A stretch of DNA of 64,000 nucleotides from Paenibacillus nasutitermitis (GTDB lineage: Bacteria > Bacillota > Bacilli > Paenibacillales > Paenibacillaceae), in NCBI RefSeq assembly GCF_014641075.1, contig NZ_BMHP01000004.1, positions 619,858-683,857 of the forward strand. Direction: 5' to 3'. Below are positions 8,600 through 17,339 of the stretch, in pieces (the stretch's first letter is position 1; every line of letters begins with the position of its first letter). The position numbers and the translations under genes were made by a program. The notes below the pieces were generated by a model. It searched no databases. It worked only from the letters and a program-made list of their open reading frames with translations, and was not told the origin of the DNA.

Positions 8600-10585
8600 A
8601 TGATTATCAATGAAAGTAAGCCGCAGGAAACCGAGCTGCGCTCAGGCCAAGTTTCATTAATGTCGAATAATCCCGAAGATTGGTTCCAAATCGCGCTTCC
8701 GCAGAAAGGCTCTCCTTCATTCCGATTGACTGCAGGAGACTTTCAAACGATCGTCTGCGAAGAAATGAACGACGGGATGATTATCCATTACCGGAATGCA
8801 CAGAAAGCCGGCCGCAATTTCGATATGGAGGCTGCCGTACATATCGCGCCAACGAATGGAGGCGGCATCAGAGTTCGGATGACTTTGGATAATCGCGAGT
8901 CCTGCACGGTTCCGCAAATTCAGTTTCCGTGCTTGCGCAGGGTAGCCGAAGGGCTCGATCACAATAAGACAAGGTTTGTTCTGGCGCGCAACTCGTTTGA
9001 CTTGTTCAAGGAACTGTCAGTACCGGCGGGAGATACGACCTTTTATGATTTGAAGCTCAAGAAGTTTATGACCTATCCGTTCAGCTTCGATTTCAGTATG
9101 AAATGGTTCGACATCAATGACGGAGACAACGGAATCAGCGTTTATTCCGAGGATGCTTCCGCCGATATTCAAGGCGTTCATCTGGAGCGTCCGGCGCGCG
9201 ACAGCCTGCACGTTAACGCGGAATGGTGCCATTTTCCTTATTCGGAACCCGGCCGGAAGTGGGAAAGTCCTGCTTTTGTCGTTACCCCTCATCGGGATGG
9301 CTGGCTCGAGGGTATCAAGCCTTACAAGACTTTTGCCAACCAGCAATTCCCCGAACTGGAAACAAGCAAGCTGCTGACTTCGGGAATCGGTTATTTGACT
9401 TTATGGATGCGGGAGCCTTTTGACGACAGCAAAATTTACAAGATGTACCGCGATATTCCGGCTGCCGCCAAGGAAGCCAAACGCTGCGGTCTGAACGAGC
9501 TTGTTCTTTGGTTTACCATTGACAAAAACTTTGGATTGCCTCTTGCTTTCTCGGATATGCACGGATCGCTCGAGGAATGGAAGGAAGCCGTCAGAGAAAC
9601 GCGGGAAATTGGAGTTAACGTATCCGTGTTCATTTCCTGTAATCTAATCCCTCCGCATATAGGCGACAAAGAATGGTACGTATTGAATCCGTCCGGCTGT
9701 TCAAGGGGAGACAACTGGACATACGATTGGGATTTTACCCCCAGCTTTCAACCGATGATCGATTCGTCGGGATACGCCATTTACAGCTGTCCGGCATCGA
9801 AAAGCTGGCGTGCCGGCTATGAACAGACAGTGCGCAATTTCCGGGAAGCCGGCATTCATTCCATTTGCTACGACCAGTTATTCGTCGTTGATCCTTGCTT
9901 TAATCCCGAACACGATCATAAGCCGGGCGAAACGCACAATTTGCTTTACGACATTATGCGCAGTTACAAGGAAGAGGATCGGGCAGCGGACCCTCACGCT
10001 ACTTTCAGCTCGGAGTTTATTTCCGATGTCAGCTCCTCGTTCCAGGATTATACATGGGAATGGCACACGAGCGAGCCGCATCCTTTCAAATACGTATTCC
10101 CGCGCAATTATTGCAATATTATGATCGACCGCGATACCGGACGTGCGGTTCAAGGGGTTATCGAAGGGTACATGCTGAACGTATATCCGGATTTCGGCCG
10201 CGGACTGCTTGGCGATCATCCGGAAGTTATGAGCTTTCTTCAGAAGCTGCACAGCTTTAAGGGACATTGGGATCGTTTCTTTAACAGCGGCGAGTACAAG
10301 TATAACGAGGGCCTCGACCTATTGGCCGCTCCGCATGGAAGAGTATGGACTTATGAAGAAGAGACCGTCGTATTCCTGTTTAATTCACAAAGCGAAGTTC
10401 TAACGGTGCGGCTTATACCCAGTCTTCAGCGACTGTTGCCTGGCAAGGCGGACGGGGAATGGCGTATCGAGATTTATGATTTAGACAATGTATTACAACA
10501 TTCGTTCATCTATTCCGCAGCGGACACCGCGGAGTTGAAGCTGGACGGACAAGAGCTCCGTGCGATTCGCATTTATCCGGTCTAG
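8600..10585 (+). CDS. DUF6259-like putative glycoside hydrolase
   Basis: 661 residues from ATG 8600, chosen because AAGGAG (8585-8590) lies 9 bases upstream; a TTG further upstream (8558) has no such site. No signal peptide, so it is intracellular. An N-terminal beta-rich domain (about 1-260) precedes what reads as a TIM barrel (LTLWMREPFDD, LNELVLWFTIDK, VNVSVFISCN, IHSICYDQLF), then a C-terminal beta domain. The pattern resembles DUF6259 proteins, thought to be glycosidase-related; Asp in 'ICYDQ' and Glu in 'SSEFISD' are possible catalytic residues (inference). It is followed by a beta-mannosidase, so an intracellular role on imported oligosaccharides is likely. Confidence 0.7.
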   Translation: MIINESKPQETELRSGQVSLMSNNPEDWFQIALPQKGSPSFRLTAGDFQTIVCEEMNDGMIIHYRNAQKAGRNFDMEAAVHIAPTNGGGIRVRMTLDNRESCTVPQIQFPCLRRVAEGLDHNKTRFVLARNSFDLFKELSVPAGDTTFYDLKLKKFMTYPFSFDFSMKWFDINDGDNGISVYSEDASADIQGVHLERPARDSLHVNAEWCHFPYSEPGRKWESPAFVVTPHRDGWLEGIKPYKTFANQQFPELETSKLLTSGIGYLTLWMREPFDDSKIYKMYRDIPAAAKEAKRCGLNELVLWFTIDKNFGLPLAFSDMHGSLEEWKEAVRETREIGVNVSVFISCNLIPPHIGDKEWYVLNPSGCSRGDNWTYDWDFTPSFQPMIDSSGYAIYSCPASKSWRAGYEQTVRNFREAGIHSICYDQLFVVDPCFNPEHDHKPGETHNLLYDIMRSYKEEDRAADPHATFSSEFISDVSSSFQDYTWEWHTSEPHPFKYVFPRNYCNIMIDRDTGRAVQGVIEGYMLNVYPDFGRGLLGDHPEVMSFLQKLHSFKGHWDRFFNSGEYKYNEGLDLLAAPHGRVWTYEEETVVFLFNSQSEVLTVRLIPSLQRLLPGKADGEWRIEIYDLDNVLQHSFIYSAADTAELKLDGQELRAIRIYPV

Positions 10586-10701
10586 GGCGTACGGTTACAA
10601 CGACGATGAAGCGATGGTCTTGTGGGCGGGTAGGTAAATAGTGAAAGACTTGCGCTTACGAGTGCTTGCACGCTCAAGGGGAGAAAGAGAGGGGACGTAA
10701 G

Positions 10702-13269
10702 ATGCGAACACTTTCATTAAACGGCAGCGACTGGACATTGACCGGCTGGTACCGGAATCAATGGAGATTTACGGAGTCGATGGAGCTGGGAACCGCCTTT
10801 CCACCCGCGATCGGTCCGCTGCCTGCGAAAGTCCCTGGAGCGGTTCAGGCAGATTTACTGAGATCAGGCCGAATCTCCGATCCGAATATCGGGCTCAGGA
10901 GCATGGAATCTGAGTGGGTAGAAAACCGCGAATGGGCATTTGAAAAAACGTTCGTGCTGCCGGACGGCTGGGTTGAAGATCGTTGCGAGCTTGTGCTCGA
11001 GGGGCTGGACTTCGCGGGTGAAATGATATTGAACGGGACGAATATCGCATCCTTCGAGGGGATGTTCACGCCGTATGTCATCGATGTCACTTCTTGCGTC
11101 AAAACGGCGAAGGACGGACCTAACCACTTGTACATCCTGTTTCGCCAAGTACCGGAAGTAGACGGGCAATACGGATATACCGATCGCGTCGAACTGCTCA
11201 AGTCGAGGTTCAATTACGTGTGGGACTGGTGTCCGCGCATCGTGCCTGTCGGCATCTGGAAAGGCGTTTGCGTGCGTACGTACAGTCACGCGAAAATCAT
11301 AGATTTTTACCCGCAAGCCGCTCCGTCGGAAGACCTTGCGTCGGGCCGCATCGATTTCTCTGTGACACTCGACGCCCTGTATGCCGGGAGCCTGCAGGCG
11401 GAATACGAAGTCGTTGACGACGCCGGACGATGCGTAGCCAGCGAACGCACGTCCTTGGCGGTTGCCAGGGGAACGGCCCTGTATCGTCATACGATCGGTC
11501 TTCACAAGGTTGATCTTTGGTGGCCGGCCGGGTACGGGGAGCCGTACCTGTATACGGCCAAAGTGCGGATAACCGACGAAAAGGGCTGCTTGCATGCGGA
11601 AGCGGAGAAGAAGATCGGCTTCCGGCGGGTCGAGATGGTAAGCAACGCAAATGCGCCTGCCGGAGCCCTTCCCTATACGGTGGTCGTGAACGGACGGAGC
11701 GTCTTTCTCAAAGGCGTGAATTGGGTTCCGATTTCACCCCTCCTGGGTACGATAGAGCGGCGGCATTACGAGGCCGAATTGAGCACCTTCCAAAGGATGA
11801 ACATCAACTTGCTGCGGGTATGGGGCGGCGCCATTTTCGAACAGGAACCTTTTTACGATTATTGCGACGCGAACGGACTCTTCGTTTGGCAGGATTTTCT
11901 GCAATCCTCCAGCGGCATCGTAAACTGTCCTTCAAGCGGACAGGCATTCATGGACCGTTTGATGGAGGCTGGAACGCATGCCATCCGGGAGAAACGGACG
12001 CATCCGAGCCTGCTTCTCTGGTGCGGCGGCAACGAGCTGATGTGGGAAGGTTTTGTGCCTGTCGATGAGCGGCATGCCAATATCGCCATGCTGAAACGGC
12101 TGGTCGGCGAGCTAGATCCCGGACGTCCCTTCTTGCCGACGAGCGCTTCCGGGCCGAGATTCACAGCGGATGAGCGGGATTTCGGACAAGGCGTTCACCA
12201 TGACGTGCACGGACCTTGGAATTACCTGGGCGAAACGGCGCACTATGACTATTTCAATCGGGACGACGCCTTGTTCCGCTCGGAAACAGGCGCGCCCGGT
12301 ATGGCTGGCGTAGATGCGCTTCACAAGTGGAAGGGAGGTCATTCGGTCTGGCCGCCAACGAAGATGAATCCGTATTGGGTACACCGCGGCGCGTGGTGGA
12401 TTCAATGGGATCAGCTCGGAGAGCTGTCCGGACCATGGTCCGAGGACAAGGATGAACTGGTGATCTATGCGCAAATGAGCCGGTTTCTGCAATGGGAGTC
12501 GCTCCGTTACGCTGCGGAGGCGGTGAGACGCCGGGAACCGGCAGCGTCCGGCTTCATCGTCTGGATGGGCAATGAACCGTTTGCGAACTGCGCAAACACT
12601 TCGCTTGTGGAGTACGGCGGTATGCCGAAGCCGGCTTATTATGGGATTAAGAAAGCATTCTCGTCGCGGTTCGTCTCCGCGCGCTATGAGAGGCTCGCTT
12701 ACAGGGCTGGGGAGCGGTTTGTCTGCGAGCTGTATCTTCACGAAGAGCGCGACCCATCGAAGATTGCCGGCAGTGAAGCGAGTGTGACGGCGTCGATCTA
12801 CGGACTCGGCGGTCAATTGTTGGCGAATCGGCAATTCGAGATGACAGAACGCGGTAGGATCAGTTTGGTCGGGCAGTTCGAATGGGACGTCCAGGATGTC
12901 GCAGGCGCATTCCTGCTGCGGGTGGAGCTGGCTTGCATTGGCATGGAGCCGGTATGCGACGATTATCTGTTCGCGGTTGCGGAGAGCGGGGCTGCTCCTC
13001 TTTTTTCGTTGCGCAGCCTGCCGCCTTCCGAGATTGTCATCAGGCAGTCAGGCGAAAGGATCGAGGTTGAGAATGTATCGACGGCCGCCGCGATTGGCGT
13101 ATTCCTGAAGCCCAAGGGCGAAGCCGGTCCAATCGTGCTGGATCGCAACTATTTGATGCTGCTGCCGGGGCAGCGGGTGTCCGTGACCGGTTTGAACCGG
13201 CGCGTCTCAACGGATGAACTGGCTTGGGAAGGCTTTAACGTAAGCGGATGCGGTCCTACGCAAAGCTAG
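10702..13269 (+). CDS. beta-mannosidase, GH2 family
   Basis: 855 residues. The N-terminal sugar-binding domain carries the family pattern KVPGAVQADLLRSGRI...DPNIG...SEWVENREW. The TIM barrel has WCGGNELMW with the general acid/base Glu445 and RSETGAPG with the nucleophile Glu528; both are at the expected spacing for GH2 beta-mannosidases, which remove terminal beta-mannosyl residues. There is no signal peptide, so it acts in the cytoplasm. ATG 10702 is chosen over an upstream TTG (10666) because of the AGAGAGGGG site just before it. Same strand as and 116 bases after the DUF6259 gene, in one probable operon under the GntR-type regulator. Confidence 0.9.
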   Translation: MRTLSLNGSDWTLTGWYRNQWRFTESMELGTAFPPAIGPLPAKVPGAVQADLLRSGRISDPNIGLRSMESEWVENREWAFEKTFVLPDGWVEDRCELVLEGLDFAGEMILNGTNIASFEGMFTPYVIDVTSCVKTAKDGPNHLYILFRQVPEVDGQYGYTDRVELLKSRFNYVWDWCPRIVPVGIWKGVCVRTYSHAKIIDFYPQAAPSEDLASGRIDFSVTLDALYAGSLQAEYEVVDDAGRCVASERTSLAVARGTALYRHTIGLHKVDLWWPAGYGEPYLYTAKVRITDEKGCLHAEAEKKIGFRRVEMVSNANAPAGALPYTVVVNGRSVFLKGVNWVPISPLLGTIERRHYEAELSTFQRMNINLLRVWGGAIFEQEPFYDYCDANGLFVWQDFLQSSSGIVNCPSSGQAFMDRLMEAGTHAIREKRTHPSLLLWCGGNELMWEGFVPVDERHANIAMLKRLVGELDPGRPFLPTSASGPRFTADERDFGQGVHHDVHGPWNYLGETAHYDYFNRDDALFRSETGAPGMAGVDALHKWKGGHSVWPPTKMNPYWVHRGAWWIQWDQLGELSGPWSEDKDELVIYAQMSRFLQWESLRYAAEAVRRREPAASGFIVWMGNEPFANCANTSLVEYGGMPKPAYYGIKKAFSSRFVSARYERLAYRAGERFVCELYLHEERDPSKIAGSEASVTASIYGLGGQLLANRQFEMTERGRISLVGQFEWDVQDVAGAFLLRVELACIGMEPVCDDYLFAVAESGAAPLFSLRSLPPSEIVIRQSGERIEVENVSTAAAIGVFLKPKGEAGPIVLDRNYLMLLPGQRVSVTGLNRRVSTDELAWEGFNVSGCGPTQS

Positions 13270-13470
13270 GGTTTACAGTCTCCTGATGAAGCAGTTCTTG
13301 ACCAATTGGCATTACCGGATAGCCTATGAACAGAAGAGGCCGAAGGGGGATATACAGCGGCAAGTTTTTCGTGTTATTACAATACAAGCTTCTATGATTT
13401 TGTTACATTAAGCAGAGGAACCTTTGGACAAACGGGTTGCCTACAATCTGCATAGAAGGGTAGTGGAACC

Positions 13471-13860
13471 ATGAACTTGTCGCAAATCAGACTGTTGGTA
13501 GAAGATTTTCATAGAAGTGTAGCGTTTTACAGAGATGTGTTGGAGCTTCCGCTCGGATTCTCATCAGAGGAGATGTTGTTCGCATCCTTTCATACAGGTG
13601 AAACCAAAATCGAAATATTTTCCCGTCAAAATATAGCTGAAGTGATCGGCGAATACAATCTCCCGTCCGGCAAACAACCGCATTCGAAATTCCTGCTCGC
13701 ATTTTCCGTGGATGACATCGATGAGAGGTACACCGTTTTGAAGGATAAAGGGGCGGTGTTCTTGAGCGAACCTCATGATCGGAAGGCCTGGAATGCGAGG
13801 GTTGCCCATTTGCGTGATCCGGATGGCAATGTGATCGAATTATACAGACACCCGCTTTAA
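13471..13860 (+). CDS. VOC-superfamily (glyoxalase/bleomycin-resistance-like) protein
   Basis: 129 residues with the two-repeat VOC layout: QIRLLVEDFHRSVAFYRDVLELPLG at the start, FLLAFSVDDIDERYTVLKDKG in the middle, and RVAHLRDPDGNVIELY at the end. His/Glu positions typical of metal ligands occur near the ends of the beta strands. The substrate is unknown. The gene converges on the AraC regulator gene, and the two stop ends overlap by 4 bases, so their transcripts run into each other. A relic of a similar gene lies at 6880-6936. Confidence 0.85.
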   Translation: MNLSQIRLLVEDFHRSVAFYRDVLELPLGFSSEEMLFASFHTGETKIEIFSRQNIAEVIGEYNLPSGKQPHSKFLLAFSVDDIDERYTVLKDKGAVFLSEPHDRKAWNARVAHLRDPDGNVIELYRHPL

Positions 13861-14681
13861 CGGTCTTCGCCCGGCTGCTGTTCGCTCAACAATCTGGTGT
13901 AGGCTTCCGGGGATTTGCCTACGATCGATTTGAAATCTTTAATGAAATGAGCTTGATCGTAATAGCCGAGATCCACAGCAAGTCTGGACCAGTCGGGGAT
14001 ATCCCCGTCGGCCATTGTTTCTACCGCCTCGTGAAGCCGGTAGCGCTGAATCAGCCATTTGGGACTGACCCCCACATACTGACGGAATAATTGCTGTATC
14101 TGCCTCGTGTGAATAGGAAAGCGGCGCACAATGTCGTCAACCTTAACGATGCTTCTGTCGGAGATCATACTTTGAACGAGGTTATGAATGAAATCGATAT
14201 TGGGATCCGGTTCAGGGAGCCGTTCCCGGATAAAAGATTCTGCAAGAGAAATCATCTGCTCAGCGGTTTTCTGTGAGAAAAGCTGCTGCTCCAGCGTCTG
14301 GCTGCTCATGCCGAAGATTTCCTGAAAAGGCACCGTGCGGCCCGTCAGGGTGGACACGGGTTTACCGAGAAAGGGATAAAAGGCTCCAGGCCGGAATTTA
14401 ATGCCGAAGACGGCTCCCTGTTCCTGAAGAAGGACAGAGAATCTCCCTTTAAACACGCCTACAATCCGTGAATGGTCCCGTTCAAACACAAGATGAACGG
14501 AAGGATGAGGCAGAGTTTCCTGAAGATGCGGTTCCTGCCCCCGAAGATCCCAGCGGACAATCCAGTAATGCTCAATGAAAGGCTGGAGATCGGCGGAGGG
14601 AAGATGCCGGGATACGGAAAATTTGGGATTTTCCTTATTCACATTCAACAGGCCAACGGGTTTTCCGGGTTTCAATGGCAT
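13857..14681 (-). CDS. AraC-family regulator with DUF6597-type N-terminal domain
   Basis: About 274 residues. The N-terminal sensing region contains LQPFIEHYWIVRWDLRG and GVFKGRFSVLLQEQGAVFGIKFRPGAFYPF, typical of DUF6597. The C-terminal two-helix-turn-helix domain ends with LAVDLGYYDQAHFIKDFKSIVGKSPEAY. ATG 14681 is chosen because GGGGAGAG lies 8 bases upstream; further in-frame codons upstream overlap the promoter region of the Ugp operon. Its target is unknown; the adjacent convergent VOC gene is one possibility. The fragment at 25995-26396 is a relic of a close paralogue. Confidence 0.88.
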   Translation of the reverse strand: MPLKPGKPVGLLNVNKENPKFSVSRHLPSADLQPFIEHYWIVRWDLRGQEPHLQETLPHPSVHLVFERDHSRIVGVFKGRFSVLLQEQGAVFGIKFRPGAFYPFLGKPVSTLTGRTVPFQEIFGMSSQTLEQQLFSQKTAEQMISLAESFIRERLPEPDPNIDFIHNLVQSMISDRSIVKVDDIVRRFPIHTRQIQQLFRQYVGVSPKWLIQRYRLHEAVETMADGDIPDWSRLAVDLGYYDQAHFIKDFKSIVGKSPEAYTRLLSEQQPGEDR

Positions 14682-14788
14682 CCGTGATCTCTCCCCTATC
14701 GAACAGTTTAGGCGGTGCGTATCGTTACAAAAAAAGTATAACATAGCCTGCTGCAAGAGGCCTCTGCTATTGCCACCTGCGAGCTTCA

Positions 14789-14794
14789 TATAAT
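14789..14794 (+). promoter_or_regulatory. possible -10 box of the Ugp operon
   Basis: A consensus TATAAT lies 85 bases upstream of the leader hairpin. No good -35 is found at 16-18 bp (TTGCCA sits at only 13 bp), so the call is weak and an activator may be needed. Confidence 0.3.
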
Positions 14795-14878
14795 CTTAGC
14801 AGCACGATAACATAGATTTAATAAACCTCCCGTATCATTCAAGGTGAAAAGTAAATAGCAAACGGTTGGAGCAATGGA

Positions 14879-14937
14879 GAAACCTTATCCGCTGGCGGAC
14901 GTGAATGTCGCCGGCAGGATTAAGGTTTCTTTTTTTA
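14879..14937 (+). terminator. leader terminator (candidate attenuator) upstream of ugpB
   Basis: A long stem (14879-14897 with 14909-14929, one bulge and one G-U) is followed by T7 (14930-14936). It lies only 45 bases before the ugpB start and after the only plausible promoter region. The gene on its left is divergent, so it does not end another gene's transcript. Transcription of the operon must read through it, as in leaders controlled by antitermination. In Bacillus, glycerol-3-phosphate genes are controlled this way by GlpP (family knowledge; GlpP itself is not in this window). Confidence 0.7.
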
Positions 14938-14981
14938 CGCCCCGGCCGATTCCAGGAAAAGAAAAGGTGGAGGATCAGACA

Positions 14982-16319
14982 ATGGTTAAGAAGTTTACGG
15001 CGCTCTCGCTCGCGATTCTGATGGTGGTTGTATTGGCGGCATGCGGTTCAGGCGGCACGAAGGAGAACACAGGCAATGTGGTCAGCGGCGCCAAAGCGGA
15101 CGGTGCGGCACCCGCCCCATCCACCCCATCCAAGAAGATCGTTATCAAGTACTGGTATGCGTTCGGTGACAAGATTGAGGAAGCGAAGCAGCATATGGTT
15201 AAGGAATTCAATGAATCGCAGGATAAAATCGAAGTCATTGCCGAGCATCAGGGCAACTATGAGGACCTCCACGCCAAAGTGCAGGCGGCGTTCGCCGCGG
15301 GAGACGCTCCTGCGGTCAGCGACCTCGAGATTGCTTCCACCGGCGTGTTCGCCCGCTCCGGGATGCTTGAAGAGCTGACTTCGTATGCAGAGCGGGACAA
15401 GGAACAGCTTCAGTTGGACGATTTCAATCCCGGGCTGATGGGGAATGCGTATGTGGATGAGAAGCTGTTCGGTCTTCCTTTCATGCGCAGCACCCCGATT
15501 CTGTACAAGAACGTAACGATGCTCAAGGACGCTGGCCTCGATCCGGCGGGTCCCAAGTCATGGGATGAACTGGAGCAGTACTCCAAAGTTCTGAAGGAGA
15601 AAGGAAAGATCGGCATGGCCCTGCCTGCAGATATCTGGTTCTATGAGGGGCTTGTTGCCCAAAGCGGCGGCCAAATGCTGAGCGAAGACGGCAAATCCGC
15701 CGCATTCAATACGGCTGCAGGCGTGGCGCCGGTTGAATTCTGGAAGAAGCTGTCCGATGCCGGGCTGATCAAAATCACGGTCGGTGACGGAGCGGGCGCG
15801 AATGCGGATAAAGAATGGGCCAATCAAGCGGTAGCCTTCAAATTCGGCTCCACCGCAGGCGTAACCGGAAGCCTTGAGATCGCCAAGGGCAATGGCTTTG
15901 AACTGGAAACGGCGTTTATGCCCGCAAACGTCAGCTACGGCGTTCCGACCGGCGGCTGCCAACTGGTTATGACATCGAAGAGCAGTCAGGAAGAGAAGGA
16001 AGCGGCATGGGAGTTTATCAAGTGGATGACGAGCAAGGAAAACACGATCTACCAGCATAAGCATGTCGGTTACCTGCCGACCCGGATGTCCGCAGTCGAG
16101 AGCGAAGAGCTGAAGGCACATTTTATCGAGTTCCCGCAGTTTAAGGTTGCTGTGGACCAGCTGGAATTCGCCAGACCGCGTCCGATGGAGAGCGCCTATC
16201 CGGAAGTAGCCAAGATCATTAAGGATTCCATCGAGAAAGCGATTCTCGATCCGAAAACTTCCCCTCAGGATACGCTCAATCAAGCGGCGGAGAAAGCCAA
16301 CAAGCTGCTGGGCAAATAA
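14982..16319 (+). CDS. ugpB: ABC transporter substrate-binding lipoprotein, glycerol-3-phosphate type
   Basis: 445 residues from ATG 14982, preceded by AAGGTGGAGG. A lipoprotein signal peptide ends in LAAC, with the lipidated Cys21. The mature part is a family-1 extracellular solute-binding protein (IVIKYWYAFGDKIEEAKQ..., YKNVTMLKDAGLDP..SWDELEQYSKVLKEKG, FKFGSTAGVTGSLEIA..). UgpB-type proteins capture sn-glycerol-3-phosphate or glycerophosphodiesters outside the membrane. That substrate is inferred from the downstream ATPase, two permeases and phosphodiesterase. A HAD hydrolase gene separates it from the ATPase gene. Expression probably depends on the leader terminator. Confidence 0.85.
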   Translation: MVKKFTALSLAILMVVVLAACGSGGTKENTGNVVSGAKADGAAPAPSTPSKKIVIKYWYAFGDKIEEAKQHMVKEFNESQDKIEVIAEHQGNYEDLHAKVQAAFAAGDAPAVSDLEIASTGVFARSGMLEELTSYAERDKEQLQLDDFNPGLMGNAYVDEKLFGLPFMRSTPILYKNVTMLKDAGLDPAGPKSWDELEQYSKVLKEKGKIGMALPADIWFYEGLVAQSGGQMLSEDGKSAAFNTAAGVAPVEFWKKLSDAGLIKITVGDGAGANADKEWANQAVAFKFGSTAGVTGSLEIAKGNGFELETAFMPANVSYGVPTGGCQLVMTSKSSQEEKEAAWEFIKWMTSKENTIYQHKHVGYLPTRMSAVESEELKAHFIEFPQFKVAVDQLEFARPRPMESAYPEVAKIIKDSIEKAILDPKTSPQDTLNQAAEKANKLLGK

Positions 16320-16363
16320 GAAGAAGACAGTCTGTTGTTTCCAAAGTTCCATTGTTTCACCAC

Positions 16364-16398
16364 GGAGAGCCCTCTGCATAAAGGCAGGGGTTCTCTCC
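16364..16398 (+). terminator. intra-operon hairpin between ugpB and the HAD gene
   Basis: GGAGAGCCCTCTGC (16364-16377) pairs imperfectly with GCAGGGGTTCTCTCC (16384-16398). There is no T-run after it. Such hairpins after a binding-protein gene often stabilise the upstream mRNA or reduce downstream expression (inference). Confidence 0.45.
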
Positions 16399-16424
16399 TA
16401 CCAATATAAGGGCGGAGAGGTACC

Positions 16425-17339
16425 ATGATGTACAACGAGAATTGGTTGTCCGCAATTAAAGTGATTATTTTCGATATGGACGGTACGCTCTATCAGGATC
16501 ATACCTATCTGGCACGTTATATCCGTTATCTGCTGGAAGGCACAAAGCACGAAGGCGACACGCAGACGGTTCTCCGCGCGGCGGCAGCCATCCTGGCTGG
16601 CGAGCATGGAATTAAATTTGGCCATTTCTACCATACCCTTCATGATGTCGGGCTTGTCCGTCAAGGGGATGGTTTCATACAAGGGGTTACCTGGGAAGGG
16701 GCGGCGGTGGAGGAAGGCCATGAGGCATATGGGCAGTGGCCGGTGCTTGCACCCCATCTCATTCCGATCGGCGATCCGTGGGGAATCGCCACCGTTGTCC
16801 GTCATCGATACAAACTTCCGGAAACGAAGCTGCATGAGGCTTTCACCCGTGTCCGCAAGGAGATGCTGCTTGCGCCTCATCAATTCGAGCTCCGAAGCGA
16901 TGTTTTCCAGGCGATTGAAGAGCTTACGGGCGTTGGGCGGAAAATCCTCATGACCAATACCCATCTGGAATCCGGGAGTGAATTTCTGGATTATATGGGG
17001 ATCCGCCATTTGTTCGATGAGGTGCATTGCGGAGCGGGGAAACCGTTGGGACTGGGTGGATATATCTCGACCCTGCTGGAGCAGGGGATTCAGCCCCATG
17101 AAATTCTGTCGATTGGCGACAATCCGTGGAACGATCTGCATCCGGTCAGGCAGATGGGGGGCAGAACATGTTTTATCTCCCCGTATCCGAGCGGCGATCC
17201 GGAAGCCTGGGATCTGCGGCTGAGTACACTGGATGAGCTGGAACAGCTTATGCGCGGGATTCAGGAATCGATATCAAGGAGGAGAATAACCGATGGCGAG
17301 GATCGAGCTGAAGCATATCACCAAGAAGTTCAAGGATGA
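16425..17339 (+). CDS. HAD-superfamily phosphatase within the Ugp operon
   Basis: 304 residues. HAD motif I FDMDGTLY holds the nucleophile Asp17 and Asp19, motif II is MTNT, and motif IV is SIGDNPWNDLHP. An insert of roughly 100 residues between motifs I and II would form the cap. Start by GGCGGAGAGG 4 bases before ATG 16425 (a second ATG follows directly). Its end overlaps the start of ugpC by 47 bases, so the genes are tightly coupled. The context suggests it could dephosphorylate glycerol phosphate or a related metabolite after uptake, but this is inference. Confidence 0.8.
   Translation: MMYNENWLSAIKVIIFDMDGTLYQDHTYLARYIRYLLEGTKHEGDTQTVLRAAAAILAGEHGIKFGHFYHTLHDVGLVRQGDGFIQGVTWEGAAVEEGHEAYGQWPVLAPHLIPIGDPWGIATVVRHRYKLPETKLHEAFTRVRKEMLLAPHQFELRSDVFQAIEELTGVGRKILMTNTHLESGSEFLDYMGIRHLFDEVHCGAGKPLGLGGYISTLLEQGIQPHEILSIGDNPWNDLHPVRQMGGRTCFISPYPSGDPEAWDLRLSTLDELEQLMRGIQESISRRRITDGEDRAEAYHQEVQG

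Noticed and set aside
10864..11595. Minus-strand frame of 243 codons opposite the beta-mannosidase
   Set aside because: The plus frame has full GH2 motifs; the antisense frame shows no domain and overlaps completely.
14855..14868. Catabolite-responsive element in the ugp leader
   Set aside because: Two of the ten defined positions of the usual cre consensus mismatch; too weak to list.
15558..16379. Minus-strand frame of 273 codons opposite ugpB
   Set aside because: Lies entirely within and just past a well-supported lipoprotein gene and has no recognisable sequence.
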